A DNA stretch of 64,000 nucleotides from Clostridia bacterium (GTDB taxonomy: Bacteria > Bacillota > Clostridia > Oscillospirales > Acutalibacteraceae): positions 1-64,000 of the forward strand of contig JAFQON010000001.1 of assembly GCA_017403185.1 (NCBI GenBank), written 5' to 3'. The position numbers and the translations under genes are program-made. Under the pieces are notes generated by a model. The model did not search any database. It was not told the origin of the DNA and was given only the letters and a program-made list of their open reading frames with translations. This document shows, piece after piece, positions 36,497 to 45,165 of the stretch; the stretch's first letter is position 1, and each line of letters starts with the position of its first letter.

Positions 36497-38755
36497 GTGA
36501 AAGATAATAACAAAATAATTGACGAGCTTGCAAAAAAAGTAAAAAAAGGCGATAAGAATGCTTTTGAGGAGCTTTACAGACTGACGAGCTCAAGGGCGTA
36601 TTTTGTTGCACTTCAGATATGCAACGATAAGCAGGAGGCTGAGGATATTCTTCAGGAGAGCTATATTACGGCTCTTAACAAAATCTCCTCGCTCGAAAGG
36701 ACAGAAAGTTTTATGAGTTGGTTTAATCGGATTGTTGTAAACAAGAGCAAGGACTTTTTGAGAAAGAAAAATCCGAAGCTGCTTTCAGAGGACGAAGAAT
36801 GGCTTCTTGAAGGACAGGCGGATGAGCATGATAAGTTTTCGCCCGAAAGCAATATTGATAAAGAAGAGCTGAAATCGGTTGTCATGGATGCTGTTCAGGA
36901 GCTTTCGGTTGAAAAACGCACCTGCGTTATGATGAGATATTTCAATGATATGAGTGTCAATGAAATCGCGCAGACAATGGAGGTTCCTGTCAGCACGGTC
37001 AAAAACAGGCTTTTCAATGCCAGAAAGGAATTGAAATCGCTTTTTGAACGCAAGGGAATTACCGCTGCATACAGCGTTGCACCCTTCGGAGTTGTGGGCT
37101 GGGCCTACAGTGCCGCTTTTGAAAGTGTTGCACAGTCTTTTGAAGGAAGTGCGGCAGCAGCGAAAATCTTTTCGGGAATTGCGGTTGCCGGCACTGCGGC
37201 TGCAACTGCTGCAACTGCGGGCACTGCCACGGCGGGAAGCACAGCAGCGGCGGGAAGCGGAATTTTTGCAAAGCTTGCGGCAGCATCGACGATGCAGAAG
37301 GTGGTTTCGGGTCTGGTTGTTGCAGGTGTTGTAACGGGTTCGACCGTCGGCATTACATCTGTTGTGAAAAATAATAAAAAAGATGATTTTCCGACTGCAG
37401 CATATTCGGAAACGGTTGATTATACTTCTATCAACGAGGATGAAGATTCTGTTATTAATGTTGTTAAACCCGCTACGCCGCAGGAAGAAAAAGAGCATGA
37501 AGACAAGGTGCTGGATTATGACCTTATCGGCACAATGCCGCTGAAAATCAATTACAAAGGAAGACTTGAGCCCGGCAGAAATCATATTACATTTGAAGAC
37601 GATGCTTTTATTTATTATGTGAATTTTTATGCAGATAAGCCGGGATATTACCGCTTTGTGTGCGATAACGAAAGCAGGCTGGCATACTGCCGTGTCAATG
37701 TGCCTGTTCAAAACCCGTCAAACGGCAACATAAAGGATTTTATGGACGGCGAAGGAAATTACAAGGACGGATGGGTCTATTATCTTGATAAAGGTGAAAA
37801 TACTCTTGTTGTGGAAAAGGGTATCAGGTATCAGGGCAACGACACCGGTGTTGATGTTGAGTATCTCGGCGAAGAAATAGCCGAAATTGTTTTTGACGAA
37901 GAAAAAGTAAACAATGTTGTTCTCGGATATGATGAATATGTGGATGATGATGTTTTGCTTTGGCAGAAGCAGGAGGGCATCGACGACGGTCTGTACGGAA
38001 ATATTTTTCCTTTAAAAATAATTTTCACTGACGGAACGGAGCATGATCTGGGCGAATGTGAGCTGACCTACCGTGTTAAGGAAGGCGAACTGAAAGAAGG
38101 AAAGAATACCGCAATATTCACTCTCTGGGGAGAAACTTACGAAAAAGAATTGACCCTGCATCCCGTTACGGATTATGTCAAAGAGATTGAAGTGGATAAT
38201 CTTGATGATTTCATTTATGCCGAAATCGGAGAAGACGGCTATGTGTATGATAAGCCCGACATAATTTATTTTACGGTTACATATGCCGACGGAAGCAAGG
38301 AAACATTCAACAGCAAAGACTGGGACGGATTTATCAGATTGGACAACGGAGTTGAACTCAGGGTTACGGCATATCAGACAGATGTTAACCGCACTATGGA
38401 TCAGCAGCTCCGCAGCAGAGGACCGCTGAAATTTGTGGTTGCGATAGGTGAGAGCAACATTTATGTTGACCGTGTTTATATAATCAAAGATTTTGATATT
38501 ATAGGTTTCAGGAAGGCTCTTGACAAGAATAATCTTGCAACCGCAAAAGAGTATATGAAGATATTGAATGGATTCTACGAGCGGACCGAAAATGAAGTTT
38601 CCGATGCTGAAGATTACCTTCTTTATTCTTACAGCCTTGCAGAAAACACTGTATATTATTCCTTCAAGCTTGCAAAGAGAATAGCCGGCTTTGAGCTTGA
38701 CTATGCAATAACAACCTATAAAATTTTAACCGAAAATGAGTTTGACATATTTTAA
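36497..38755 (+). CDS. ECF sigma factor fused to a transmembrane segment and a large extracytoplasmic domain
   Basis: Residues 15-90 are sigma region 2 (AFEELYRLTSSRAYFVALQI, EAEDILQESYITALNKISSL) and residues 125-182 are region 4 (EKRTCVMMRYFNDMSVNEIA, VPVSTVKNRLFNARKELKSL). After an Ala/Gly/Thr-rich linker comes one membrane helix (about 266-290, MQKVVSGLVVAGVVTGSTVG) and a basic stop (KNNKKDD). About 455 outside residues follow with beta-rich repeats (VEYLGEEIAEIVFDEEKVN, HDLGECELTYRVKEGELKEG, ADGSKETFNSKDW), which resemble Ig-like or bacterial surface modules. Sigma and sensor are thus one chain; release would need proteolysis or work at the membrane. GTG at 36497 follows CGGAGGG by 6 bases. 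The next gene is a GH5 glycosidase, a possible target. Confidence 0.85.
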   Translation: MKDNNKIIDELAKKVKKGDKNAFEELYRLTSSRAYFVALQICNDKQEAEDILQESYITALNKISSLERTESFMSWFNRIVVNKSKDFLRKKNPKLLSEDEEWLLEGQADEHDKFSPESNIDKEELKSVVMDAVQELSVEKRTCVMMRYFNDMSVNEIAQTMEVPVSTVKNRLFNARKELKSLFERKGITAAYSVAPFGVVGWAYSAAFESVAQSFEGSAAAAKIFSGIAVAGTAAATAATAGTATAGSTAAAGSGIFAKLAAASTMQKVVSGLVVAGVVTGSTVGITSVVKNNKKDDFPTAAYSETVDYTSINEDEDSVINVVKPATPQEEKEHEDKVLDYDLIGTMPLKINYKGRLEPGRNHITFEDDAFIYYVNFYADKPGYYRFVCDNESRLAYCRVNVPVQNPSNGNIKDFMDGEGNYKDGWVYYLDKGENTLVVEKGIRYQGNDTGVDVEYLGEEIAEIVFDEEKVNNVVLGYDEYVDDDVLLWQKQEGIDDGLYGNIFPLKIIFTDGTEHDLGECELTYRVKEGELKEGKNTAIFTLWGETYEKELTLHPVTDYVKEIEVDNLDDFIYAEIGEDGYVYDKPDIIYFTVTYADGSKETFNSKDWDGFIRLDNGVELRVTAYQTDVNRTMDQQLRSRGPLKFVVAIGESNIYVDRVYIIKDFDIIGFRKALDKNNLATAKEYMKILNGFYERTENEVSDAEDYLLYSYSLAENTVYYSFKLAKRIAGFELDYAITTYKILTENEFDIF

Positions 38756-38822
38756 TATCAGACTATAATATTAAATAAGAATATACCCGAAGCTGAATAA
38801 TATTATTTATTGTGAGGTCGCT

Positions 38823-40307
38823 ATGGACAGAATAAATGTTGACGGAAAACGATTTGTTGATGAATACGGCAGACACAGAATTTTCAACGGCATAAATTTT
38901 ACCGACAAGAATGCAAAGATTTGCTGCGTTATTGATGACAAGGATTTCACGGAGCTGCATGTAAGAAAGCTCAGCGAGTGTGGCTTCAACATAATCCGTC
39001 TCGGTGTTACCTGGGAGGCAATTGAGCCTGAACCGGGAAAATACAACGAAGACTACATAGATAAAATCGTTTATTTTATGGATATGTGCAACAAATACGG
39101 CATGCATGTTTTTATTGACATGCATCAGGATTTATATGGGCCTGCAGGCGGTGGTTCGGACGGTGCACCCGAATGGGCATCCCTGACCGACGGAGCAAAG
39201 CTTAAAAAGAACAAGCTTGTGTGGGCAACGGGTTATTTCTGGGGCAAGGTTGTGCATAATTGCTTTGATAATTTCTGGGCAGATAAAGAGGTTAACGGCA
39301 TCGGTCTTCAGACATATTTCATCAACATGTGGAAGCATGTTGCCGAAAGGGTCAAGGATCACCCTGCATTTTTCGGCTTCGACCTTTTCAACGAGCCTTT
39401 TCCCGGAAGTGACGGCGGAAAGATTTTCAGAACTCTTATTATGAGTCTTGCCAGAACGATAATCACCGATAAACGCTGTCCTAAAATGAAGATGCTCGGA
39501 AAACTGCTGAAAAAAGATATGGCGGGTGTTCTTGAGCCGTTTGATGACCCCGAGCTTTTCAGAAAGGTCACAAGGGCAGGGCTTCCGCTTGTTAAAAAAT
39601 TTGATGAGGGAGTTTATGCGGATTTTGTCAACAGACTTTCAAAGGGTCTGAGAGAGGTTACCGATAACGGAATCATAATTGTTGAAAGCTGCTATTACAC
39701 CAATATCAGCATTCCCTTCAGCACTCCTGCCGTTAATTATGACGGCAAGCGTGAGGAAAAGCTTTGCTATTCGCCTCATGGATATGACCTGACGGTTGAT
39801 ACTCCGCCTTATAAGGATGCAAGCAATTCCAGGGTGTGGGCGATTTTTGAAGAAAAGAAAAATACTCAGGAGGCGTGGAATTCTCCGATTCTTGTCGGTG
39901 AATGGGGTGCGTTCGCTTTTCCGCATACCGAAAATTTCAGCAATCACATTGATTTTCTTCTTGATAAGTTTGATGAAAACCAATGGAGTCAGGCTTTTTA
40001 TACATATTATCTTGATATGATACAGGCGGGATACCCGATTGTGAAAAATCTTGTCAGACCGTTTCCCGTTGCTGTCTGCGGCGATATTGTGAAATACCGT
40101 CACGACAGAGAAAACAACTACTTTACCCTTGAATTCATACAGGACAGGGAATTTGATGTTCCCACCGTTGTATTTGCCCACAAGGAAATTGAAAGCATCG
40201 AAACCGACGGGGAATATAAAATAATACCTCTCGGCGATACCGGCAGAAGCCATATTGAGTTCAGAACGGGCATCGGAAGCCATAAAATCAGAGTGAATTT
40301 CAAATAA
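38823..40307 (+). CDS. GH5 endoglycoceramidase-like glycosidase
   Basis: The 494-residue enzyme follows the endoglycoceramidase branch of GH5: RIFNGINF at the start, GFNIIRLGVTWEAIEPEPGK, VFIDMHQDLYGPAGGGSDGAPEW, the acid/base Glu191 in FDLFNEPFPGSDGG, SPHGYDLTVDTPPY and the nucleophile Glu360 in ILVGEWGAF. A beta-sandwich of about 95 residues ends the chain. Known members cut the glycan from glycosphingolipids, or act on related glycolipids such as sterylglucosides. No signal peptide is present, so the substrate would have to enter the cell or the protein leaves otherwise. GAGG precedes the ATG by 5 bases. It stands between two unusual sigma factor genes. Confidence 0.85.
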   Translation: MDRINVDGKRFVDEYGRHRIFNGINFTDKNAKICCVIDDKDFTELHVRKLSECGFNIIRLGVTWEAIEPEPGKYNEDYIDKIVYFMDMCNKYGMHVFIDMHQDLYGPAGGGSDGAPEWASLTDGAKLKKNKLVWATGYFWGKVVHNCFDNFWADKEVNGIGLQTYFINMWKHVAERVKDHPAFFGFDLFNEPFPGSDGGKIFRTLIMSLARTIITDKRCPKMKMLGKLLKKDMAGVLEPFDDPELFRKVTRAGLPLVKKFDEGVYADFVNRLSKGLREVTDNGIIIVESCYYTNISIPFSTPAVNYDGKREEKLCYSPHGYDLTVDTPPYKDASNSRVWAIFEEKKNTQEAWNSPILVGEWGAFAFPHTENFSNHIDFLLDKFDENQWSQAFYTYYLDMIQAGYPIVKNLVRPFPVAVCGDIVKYRHDRENNYFTLEFIQDREFDVPTVVFAHKEIESIETDGEYKIIPLGDTGRSHIEFRTGIGSHKIRVNFK

Positions 40308-40318
40308 AATATTTATCA

Positions 40319-40353
40319 GGGAGCTGTTTCGTTATGACGGCTCCCCGGTTTTT
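40319..40353 (+). terminator. Terminator after the GH5 gene
   Basis: GGGAGC and GCTCCC close a 15-base loop and are followed by CGGTTTTT. The stem is short (6 bp) but GC-rich. Confidence 0.65.
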
Positions 40354-40466
40354 ATATAAAAGAATAATCTGAGCAAAAATCTTAAAAAAATATTTTTAAA
40401 AATTTTCCAACCTTTTTTCAAACGGTGTCACTATATATTCGAAAACGCTCAGAGAGGATGCAGAAA

Positions 40467-42080
40467 ATGGAAAAATCAAGAGCCGACAAAATCATTACCG
40501 GATACTACAAAAAGCTTTACGGCTTTGCTCTTTCAAAAATGACGGATATCGACAAGGCGGAGGAGCTTGCTTCGAGAATAACCCTTGAAGTTTATTCTTC
40601 TTTGCTGAAGGCGGATGAAATAGCCAATATCAACGGCTATATCTACCGCATTGCATGCAACGTTTTTGCAAGATACATTGCCGAACGCAAGGAAAGTGCA
40701 CACCTTGCCATAGATTCGGTATTCCTGCCGGATAATGTTGATTACACAAAGAAGCTGATTGATTCCGAGGAGGCAAAAAATCTCAGACGTGAGATTGCAT
40801 ATCTTTCGGAAACTCAGCGAAAAATCGTTGTCATGCATTATTACGACGGCATGAAGCTCGGCGAAATCGCAGAAAAGCTTTCCATCCCTCTCGGAACGGT
40901 AAAATGGCATCTTTATGAAGCGAAAAACAGTTTGAAGGAAGGTATTGAAATGAAAAGAACTCCCGGCACACTCGGAATTAATCCCGTTAAATTTATAAAC
41001 ATGGGTCACAGCGGCTACACAGGCAATAAGGGCGATACCTCTGATTTTCTGCGCAACAGTCTTACTCAGAATATTGCCTATGCGGCATATTACTCACCGA
41101 AAACGGTCAACGAAATAGCGGAAGAGCTCGGCGTATCACCGATATTCATTGAAGACGAAGTCCGCACTCTTGAGGAATACGGCTTCATGGACAGACTCGG
41201 AGGCGGAAAATACAGAACCAATATCTATATCACCGAAGTAACAGACGAAACCGACAGAAAAAAGCAGCTTCTCAACGAGGAATATGCAAAAATTCTCTGC
41301 GAGGAATATATTCCCTCCGTTTTAGAAGCTGTGAAAAAACTTGACATGAGCAAAATATATATTCCCGATAACGATCTCAACCTTCTTCTCTGGGCTGCTG
41401 TTATCCTTGCAGTCGGCAAAAAGTCAATGGATGCCGAAATGTGGGAAGAGCTCGGAAAATACAGTGTAAAAAGAAAAGACGGCGGCGATTACGCTGCGTA
41501 TGCCGATGTTGAACCGGATTTTGATCTGAGCCGCAACAATAAATACAGATTCTGCGGTGACATGACAAGAACAAATGAAAGATATTCAACCGTTGCATGG
41601 CAGGTTGATACATATTATGACAACCGCACGGGCGGTTGGCGAGACAGTCTTCAGAGTGATTTTGACAGCCTTTACGAGCATATTTCCGGCAGAATCAAAA
41701 AGGATGATGCTTCTCTTGAAAAATATCAGCGTCTTTATGAAAAAGGCTACCTTGTGAAAGACGGCGGCAAGGATAAGGTTGCAATGATAGTTACCACTTA
41801 CGGCGGCGATGAGCTGATGAATCTTATTCCCGACCCCGATGAAAAGCTTTCAAAGAAGCTTGAAAAATATAACAAAGAATATTATGAGCTTACAAAAGAC
41901 TGTGTTGCCGACCATATGCTTCCGCTTCATAAAGCAACCTGCAGGGTAAAGTGGACAAGCGGCAGAATGAGAATGACCGTTATCGGGCAGCTTCTTGAAT
42001 CAGGCTTGCTCACTCTTCCGACCGAAGAGCAGAAGTCAGCACTTTCAACCGTACTTTTCTGCGATGTGCTTCCCGAATAA
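40467..42080 (+). CDS. ECF-type sigma factor with winged-helix-like and unknown C-terminal domains
   Basis: With the start at 40467 (AGAGAGG 9 bases upstream) the product is 537 residues. Residues 5-75 are sigma region 2 (KIITGYYKKLYGFALSKMTD, KAEELASRITLEVYSSLLKA, NINGYIYRIACNVFARYIAE) and 110-165 region 4 (LSETQRKIVVMHYYDGMKLG, LSIPLGTVKWHLYEAKNSLK). Around 215-265 lies a second DNA-binding-like part (SPKTVNEIAEELGVSPIFIE, DEVRTLEEYGFMDRLGGGKY), a winged helix. The last 270 residues are unassigned and end in a segment with LLESGLLTLPTEEQ. No membrane helix is evident, unlike the other sigma factor. The arrangement suggests a regulator with ligand or partner control; targets unknown. Confidence 0.8.
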   Translation: MEKSRADKIITGYYKKLYGFALSKMTDIDKAEELASRITLEVYSSLLKADEIANINGYIYRIACNVFARYIAERKESAHLAIDSVFLPDNVDYTKKLIDSEEAKNLRREIAYLSETQRKIVVMHYYDGMKLGEIAEKLSIPLGTVKWHLYEAKNSLKEGIEMKRTPGTLGINPVKFINMGHSGYTGNKGDTSDFLRNSLTQNIAYAAYYSPKTVNEIAEELGVSPIFIEDEVRTLEEYGFMDRLGGGKYRTNIYITEVTDETDRKKQLLNEEYAKILCEEYIPSVLEAVKKLDMSKIYIPDNDLNLLLWAAVILAVGKKSMDAEMWEELGKYSVKRKDGGDYAAYADVEPDFDLSRNNKYRFCGDMTRTNERYSTVAWQVDTYYDNRTGGWRDSLQSDFDSLYEHISGRIKKDDASLEKYQRLYEKGYLVKDGGKDKVAMIVTTYGGDELMNLIPDPDEKLSKKLEKYNKEYYELTKDCVADHMLPLHKATCRVKWTSGRMRMTVIGQLLESGLLTLPTEEQKSALSTVLFCDVLPE

Positions 42081-42138
42081 AAATTCAATCACAAAACTTT
42101 TGTCTTGACGGAAAAACACCTGTGAAGGAGAATTTGCA

Positions 42139-42942
42139 ATGAGAATAAGAAATTATTATTACAGCCATAAATGCCGCACCTCCGAACGATATATAAAATT
42201 TGTCAGCAATATGAATACGGAAAAGCTGCTCCGTAAAGAACCGACATGTGTCAACGATAAAGCATACGGAAGCAAAGAGCTTTGCGTGACCGACACGGAG
42301 TCAATCACCGCCCGCAATCCGATGCATGATGAGCTTGAGAAAAAATACTCTCTCAGTAAAATCGCCTCTGGTACCACGGAATTTGAACGCACGGTAAATC
42401 TTCTGAAGTGGCTGACAGATAACACCTTCTATTGCGGAATGCAGCATAAGCAGGTTACGGATAACGGCCTTGATATACTTGATTTTTCATTTGGAAAGTC
42501 CTTTGAGAATGCAATAAACTGCCGTGCAAAGGCAATCGTTTTTGCCGACTGTCTTGTTGCCGTCGGAATAAAAGCTTATCCCATTATGCTTCTTTCATTG
42601 AAATTCAGGAATTGTCATCTGATTTGCCGCGTATATCTTAAGGAGCTTGATAAATGGTGTGCATTTGATCCTTCCTTCGGATGTTATTTTACCGATGAAA
42701 ACGGCAGCCTGCTCGATGTTTTTGAAGTCCGTGATATGCTTATAAGAGGCAAAGAGCCTGCTGTGTGCGGATATAATTTCAACGGCACAACCGAGTGCTT
42801 TGATGCATACATGGACGGGTTCCTCAGAGTCTGTATTTCCAATATCAGCACCTGGGATGATAATTCTCTCAATCGCAGGGATAAAATTGATATGGGCGAT
42901 AAGAAAAAATTCTGCTGTGCAGTTCCCTCCTTCAATAACTGA
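42139..42942 (+). CDS. Transglutaminase-like cysteine protease-fold protein
   Basis: The 267-residue product carries the transglutaminase-like triad in order: Cys128 in AINCRAKAIVFADCLVAVGI, His160 in RNCHLICRVYL and Asp177 in CAFDPSFGCYFTDENG. The preceding WLTDNTFYC helix with the following HK segment suits the fold. No signal peptide is found, and the start (AAGGAG upstream) looks secure. Such proteins cleave or crosslink peptides, or make similar acyl transfers. It lies 58 bases after the sigma factor gene on the same strand and could be part of its output. The substrate is not predictable. Confidence 0.75.
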   Translation: MRIRNYYYSHKCRTSERYIKFVSNMNTEKLLRKEPTCVNDKAYGSKELCVTDTESITARNPMHDELEKKYSLSKIASGTTEFERTVNLLKWLTDNTFYCGMQHKQVTDNGLDILDFSFGKSFENAINCRAKAIVFADCLVAVGIKAYPIMLLSLKFRNCHLICRVYLKELDKWCAFDPSFGCYFTDENGSLLDVFEVRDMLIRGKEPAVCGYNFNGTTECFDAYMDGFLRVCISNISTWDDNSLNRRDKIDMGDKKKFCCAVPSFNN

Positions 42943-43039
42943 AGATGAAAGCTTCAAAAAATTTATATTTCCTTAAGACCGTTTTGCTTTTTCAATCGTC
43001 TTATAGTTGAAAGGGTGGAGAACAAGCCTGAAAAATCAT

Positions 43040-43111
43040 GTCAACTGACGGTTGACCCGGCAATAACAACCGACGGTTTACCGATTTCAACGCTTCGTTT
43101 GTTGACTCAAC
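43040..43111 (+). promoter_or_regulatory. Cluster of TTGAC-type palindromes upstream of an XRE gene
   Basis: GTCAAC-TGACG-GTTGAC (43040-43056) and GTTGA-C-TCAAC (43101-43111) lie 68-140 bases before the XRE gene, with AACCGACGGTT between them. The shared half-site suggests operators for the XRE protein or another regulator. Confidence 0.45.
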
Positions 43112-43178
43112 CAAAGAAGTTTGCAACAATGAAATCGGCAAAGGAAAGCCGAATCAAAAAATTGAAGGAGAATGAATT

Positions 43179-43679
43179 ATGAATCTCGGAAACAATATTT
43201 CAACAAAAAGAAAAGCAATGGGCATGACTCAGGAGGAGCTTGCCGCAAAGCTCGGAGTTTCACCTCAGGCAGTTTCAAAATGGGAAAACAATTTATCCTG
43301 CCCCGATATTTCACTTTTACCTGCGATTGCAAAGATTTTCGGAACAAGCGTTGACGAGCTGCTCGGCGATTTGTCTGCGGATAAAAATGCACAGACGGAT
43401 ATTGAGAATACTGAACCCGAAGCAACATATGAGGAGCCTGTCTTCACGGGCAAAAAAGCAACGGCACTCCTGATAACAACCGAAAGAAACGGCAAGACTT
43501 CAAACGTCAGAATACCTCTCGGAATTTTACGCTTCGGTCTTAACCTCGGCGGCATTTTCGGAGGGCTTACCGGTCCTCAGGCGAGTGCTGTTGAAAACGC
43601 CGTCAGAACGGGACTTTCGGGGGAAATCCTTACCGTTGACGGCGAAAACGGAGAAAAGGTTATAATCAGTCTTGTTTGA
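43179..43679 (+). CDS. XRE-family regulator with short unknown C-terminal domain
   Basis: Residues 1-68 form a Cro/C1 helix-turn-helix: LGNNISTKRKAMGMTQEELA, VSPQAVSKWENNLSCPDISL and FGTSVDELLGDL. This is the type common in Clostridia next to membrane or surface genes. The remaining 98 residues hold an acidic linker and a segment with VRIPLGILRFGLNLGGIFGG, Gly-rich and hydrophobic, which might touch the membrane or pack as a small domain; then LSGEILTVDGENGEKVIISL. GAAGGAG lies before the ATG. The palindromes upstream suggest autoregulation. Targets unknown. Confidence 0.85.
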   Translation: MNLGNNISTKRKAMGMTQEELAAKLGVSPQAVSKWENNLSCPDISLLPAIAKIFGTSVDELLGDLSADKNAQTDIENTEPEATYEEPVFTGKKATALLITTERNGKTSNVRIPLGILRFGLNLGGIFGGLTGPQASAVENAVRTGLSGEILTVDGENGEKVIISLV

Positions 43680-43753
43680 TGCTGACGGATGGGCGGCGAA
43701 AAACCTGCTGCTGTTTATATAACGGTCATTGAAATCTGGAAACAAAAACAGAA

Positions 43754-43796
43754 CGGGCTGTGTCAATAAGCTTTTAAATCTTATTGACACAGCCCG
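43754..43796. terminator. Strong 17-bp terminator next to the recombinase remnant
   Basis: CGGGCTGTGTCAATAAG and CTTATTGACACAGCCCG are perfect inverted copies around a 9-base loop. It sits between the XRE gene and the recombinase remnant and can stop both. Confidence 0.85.
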
Positions 43797-43824
43797 ATTT
43801 CATGTCGGGATATTCTGCTTTTTG

Positions 43825-44310
43825 TTATGCTTTGGACAAAAGACATACCGTCTCGACATGCGTTTCGTTGTCCAAACAAATCTCCATATCTTCTTCTATG
43901 ACAGAAAGTTCGAATTTTATGGATTTCAGCCACTGTCCGTTGGGCTTCCGTTCCTCAAAGATATGGATTTCGGAGATCAGCGACTCCATAAGCTGTCGGC
44001 GTTCCTGTTCATCCATCACGGCGTACAGCTTATCAAAGTAAATCAATACTTTGTAGATATTATCGGCAGTCAGCTTTTCAGCTTCGATTGCCGTTTTCTT
44101 TGCTCTTGCCGCAATCAACAGACTCTTTGTATCTTCTATCTTATCATACATCTTGCAGAGCTTGTCGTCAAGGGCTGCTTTACGTTTTATATAGTATCTG
44201 ACATCGGGGTCAAGAGTATCAATTTGTATTTGACGGTATAGCTTTGACAAAGCTGTTTTCGTGGTTGAAGATTTCCTGTTCAATAGCTGAAAATGAAAAA
44301 AGGGATCCTG
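43825..44310 (-). pseudogene. C-terminal remnant of a large serine recombinase
   Basis: The minus strand codes about 130 residues typical for the coiled-coil end of large serine recombinases: RRKAALDDKLCKMYDKIEDT-like helix, ADNIYKVLIYFDKLYAVMDE, RRQLMESLISEIHIFEERKP and GQWLKSIKFELSVIEEDMEI. The catalytic resolvase domain is missing. Near 44240 the frame shifts: the sister frame reads SAIEQEIFNHENSF, the expected upstream part. The last residues (HVETVCLLSK) equal the end of the RlmD-type methyltransferase, as expected if the recombinase gene end carried the attachment site. It is a broken relic of an integrated element. Confidence 0.8.
43831..43857. other. rlmD-type attachment-site sequence at the recombinase end
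   Basis: TTTGGACAAAAGACATACCG continuing TCTCGAC matches TTTGGACAATAAACATACCG TCTCGA at 61984-62009 at all but two of 26 positions. The second copy lies inside the intact rlmCD gene. Serine-recombinase elements that target the 3-prime end of this methyltransferase gene are known in Firmicutes. Confidence 0.6.
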
Positions 44311-44506
44311 TTTTCGGCCGCTGAATGCCGTATGCGATTTAATTAAATCTGCGAATCACAAAATTTGTAATTTCCCAAAAGAGGTGGTTGATTTATTAAA
44401 ATCCGAATCGTTTAAAACCCAAGTATTCATTTATTACAAGAGGTTGAAAAAATAATTTTTTATGGTATTATTTTATTATTGGGTTAATATTTAATGAGGT
44501 GTTATT

Positions 44507-45115
44507 ATGAAACTTGAAACAAACATATTAAAATGGACAAGGGAGCCTGCAGACTACTCAATAGCTGCCGATAAAATTGAAATAACAACTGCTCCGAACA
44601 CGGATTTGTGGCAAAGAACATATTATCATTTCCGTAACGATAATGCTCCTGTCCTTCAGATGGAAACTGATGAAAAGTTTTTTTCCTTTGTTGTAAAAAC
44701 AGAATTTGAAAGCAAACACAGATTTGACCAGTGCGGTATTGTTATGTACCTTGACAGCGACAACTGGATAAAAGGTTCAATCGAATATGAAAACGAGAAG
44801 TTTCAGCATCTCGGCTCTGTTGTTACAAATAACGGCTATTCCGATTGGGCAACAACCGAAATCGATGCAGGCATCAAATCAATGTGGTACAGATTCAGCC
44901 GCAGAGAAGACGATTATTGCATTGAGTGCTCTGATGACGGCATAACATTCAGGCAGATGAGAGTTTGCCATATGTGGAACGGTGCCGGTAAAATTATGTT
45001 CGGAGTTTATGCCTGCAGCCCTGAAAATTCTTCCTTTAAAGCGATTTTTACGAAAATGGAAATTTCCGAATGCAAATGGCTTGCCCATGACGGACAGCAG
45101 CCTGATGCAGAATGA
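44507..45115 (+). CDS. DUF1349 domain protein
   Basis: The 202-residue product matches DUF1349, a concanavalin-like beta-sandwich family: LWQRTYYHFRNDNAPVLQME, DQCGIVMYLDSDNWIKGSIE, FQHLGSVVTNNGYSDWATTE and SPENSSFKAIFTKMEISECK. Such proteins are usually cytosolic and are thought to bind glycans or take part in carbohydrate use, but no activity is proved. GAGGTG lies before the ATG. The GH78-like gene begins 50 bases after its stop and both probably share a transcript that ends at the large terminator at 46757. Confidence 0.85.
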   Translation: MKLETNILKWTREPADYSIAADKIEITTAPNTDLWQRTYYHFRNDNAPVLQMETDEKFFSFVVKTEFESKHRFDQCGIVMYLDSDNWIKGSIEYENEKFQHLGSVVTNNGYSDWATTEIDAGIKSMWYRFSRREDDYCIECSDDGITFRQMRVCHMWNGAGKIMFGVYACSPENSSFKAIFTKMEISECKWLAHDGQQPDAE

Positions 45116-45165
45116 TAAACAATAATCAGACAACAAACCGAATTGAAATTTAAAATAATTAGTAT

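Noticed and set aside
36785..37711. 308-residue open frame opposite the fused sigma factor gene
   Set aside because: Ser/Cys/Arg-rich translation caused by the Ala-rich linker on the plus strand; no start site.
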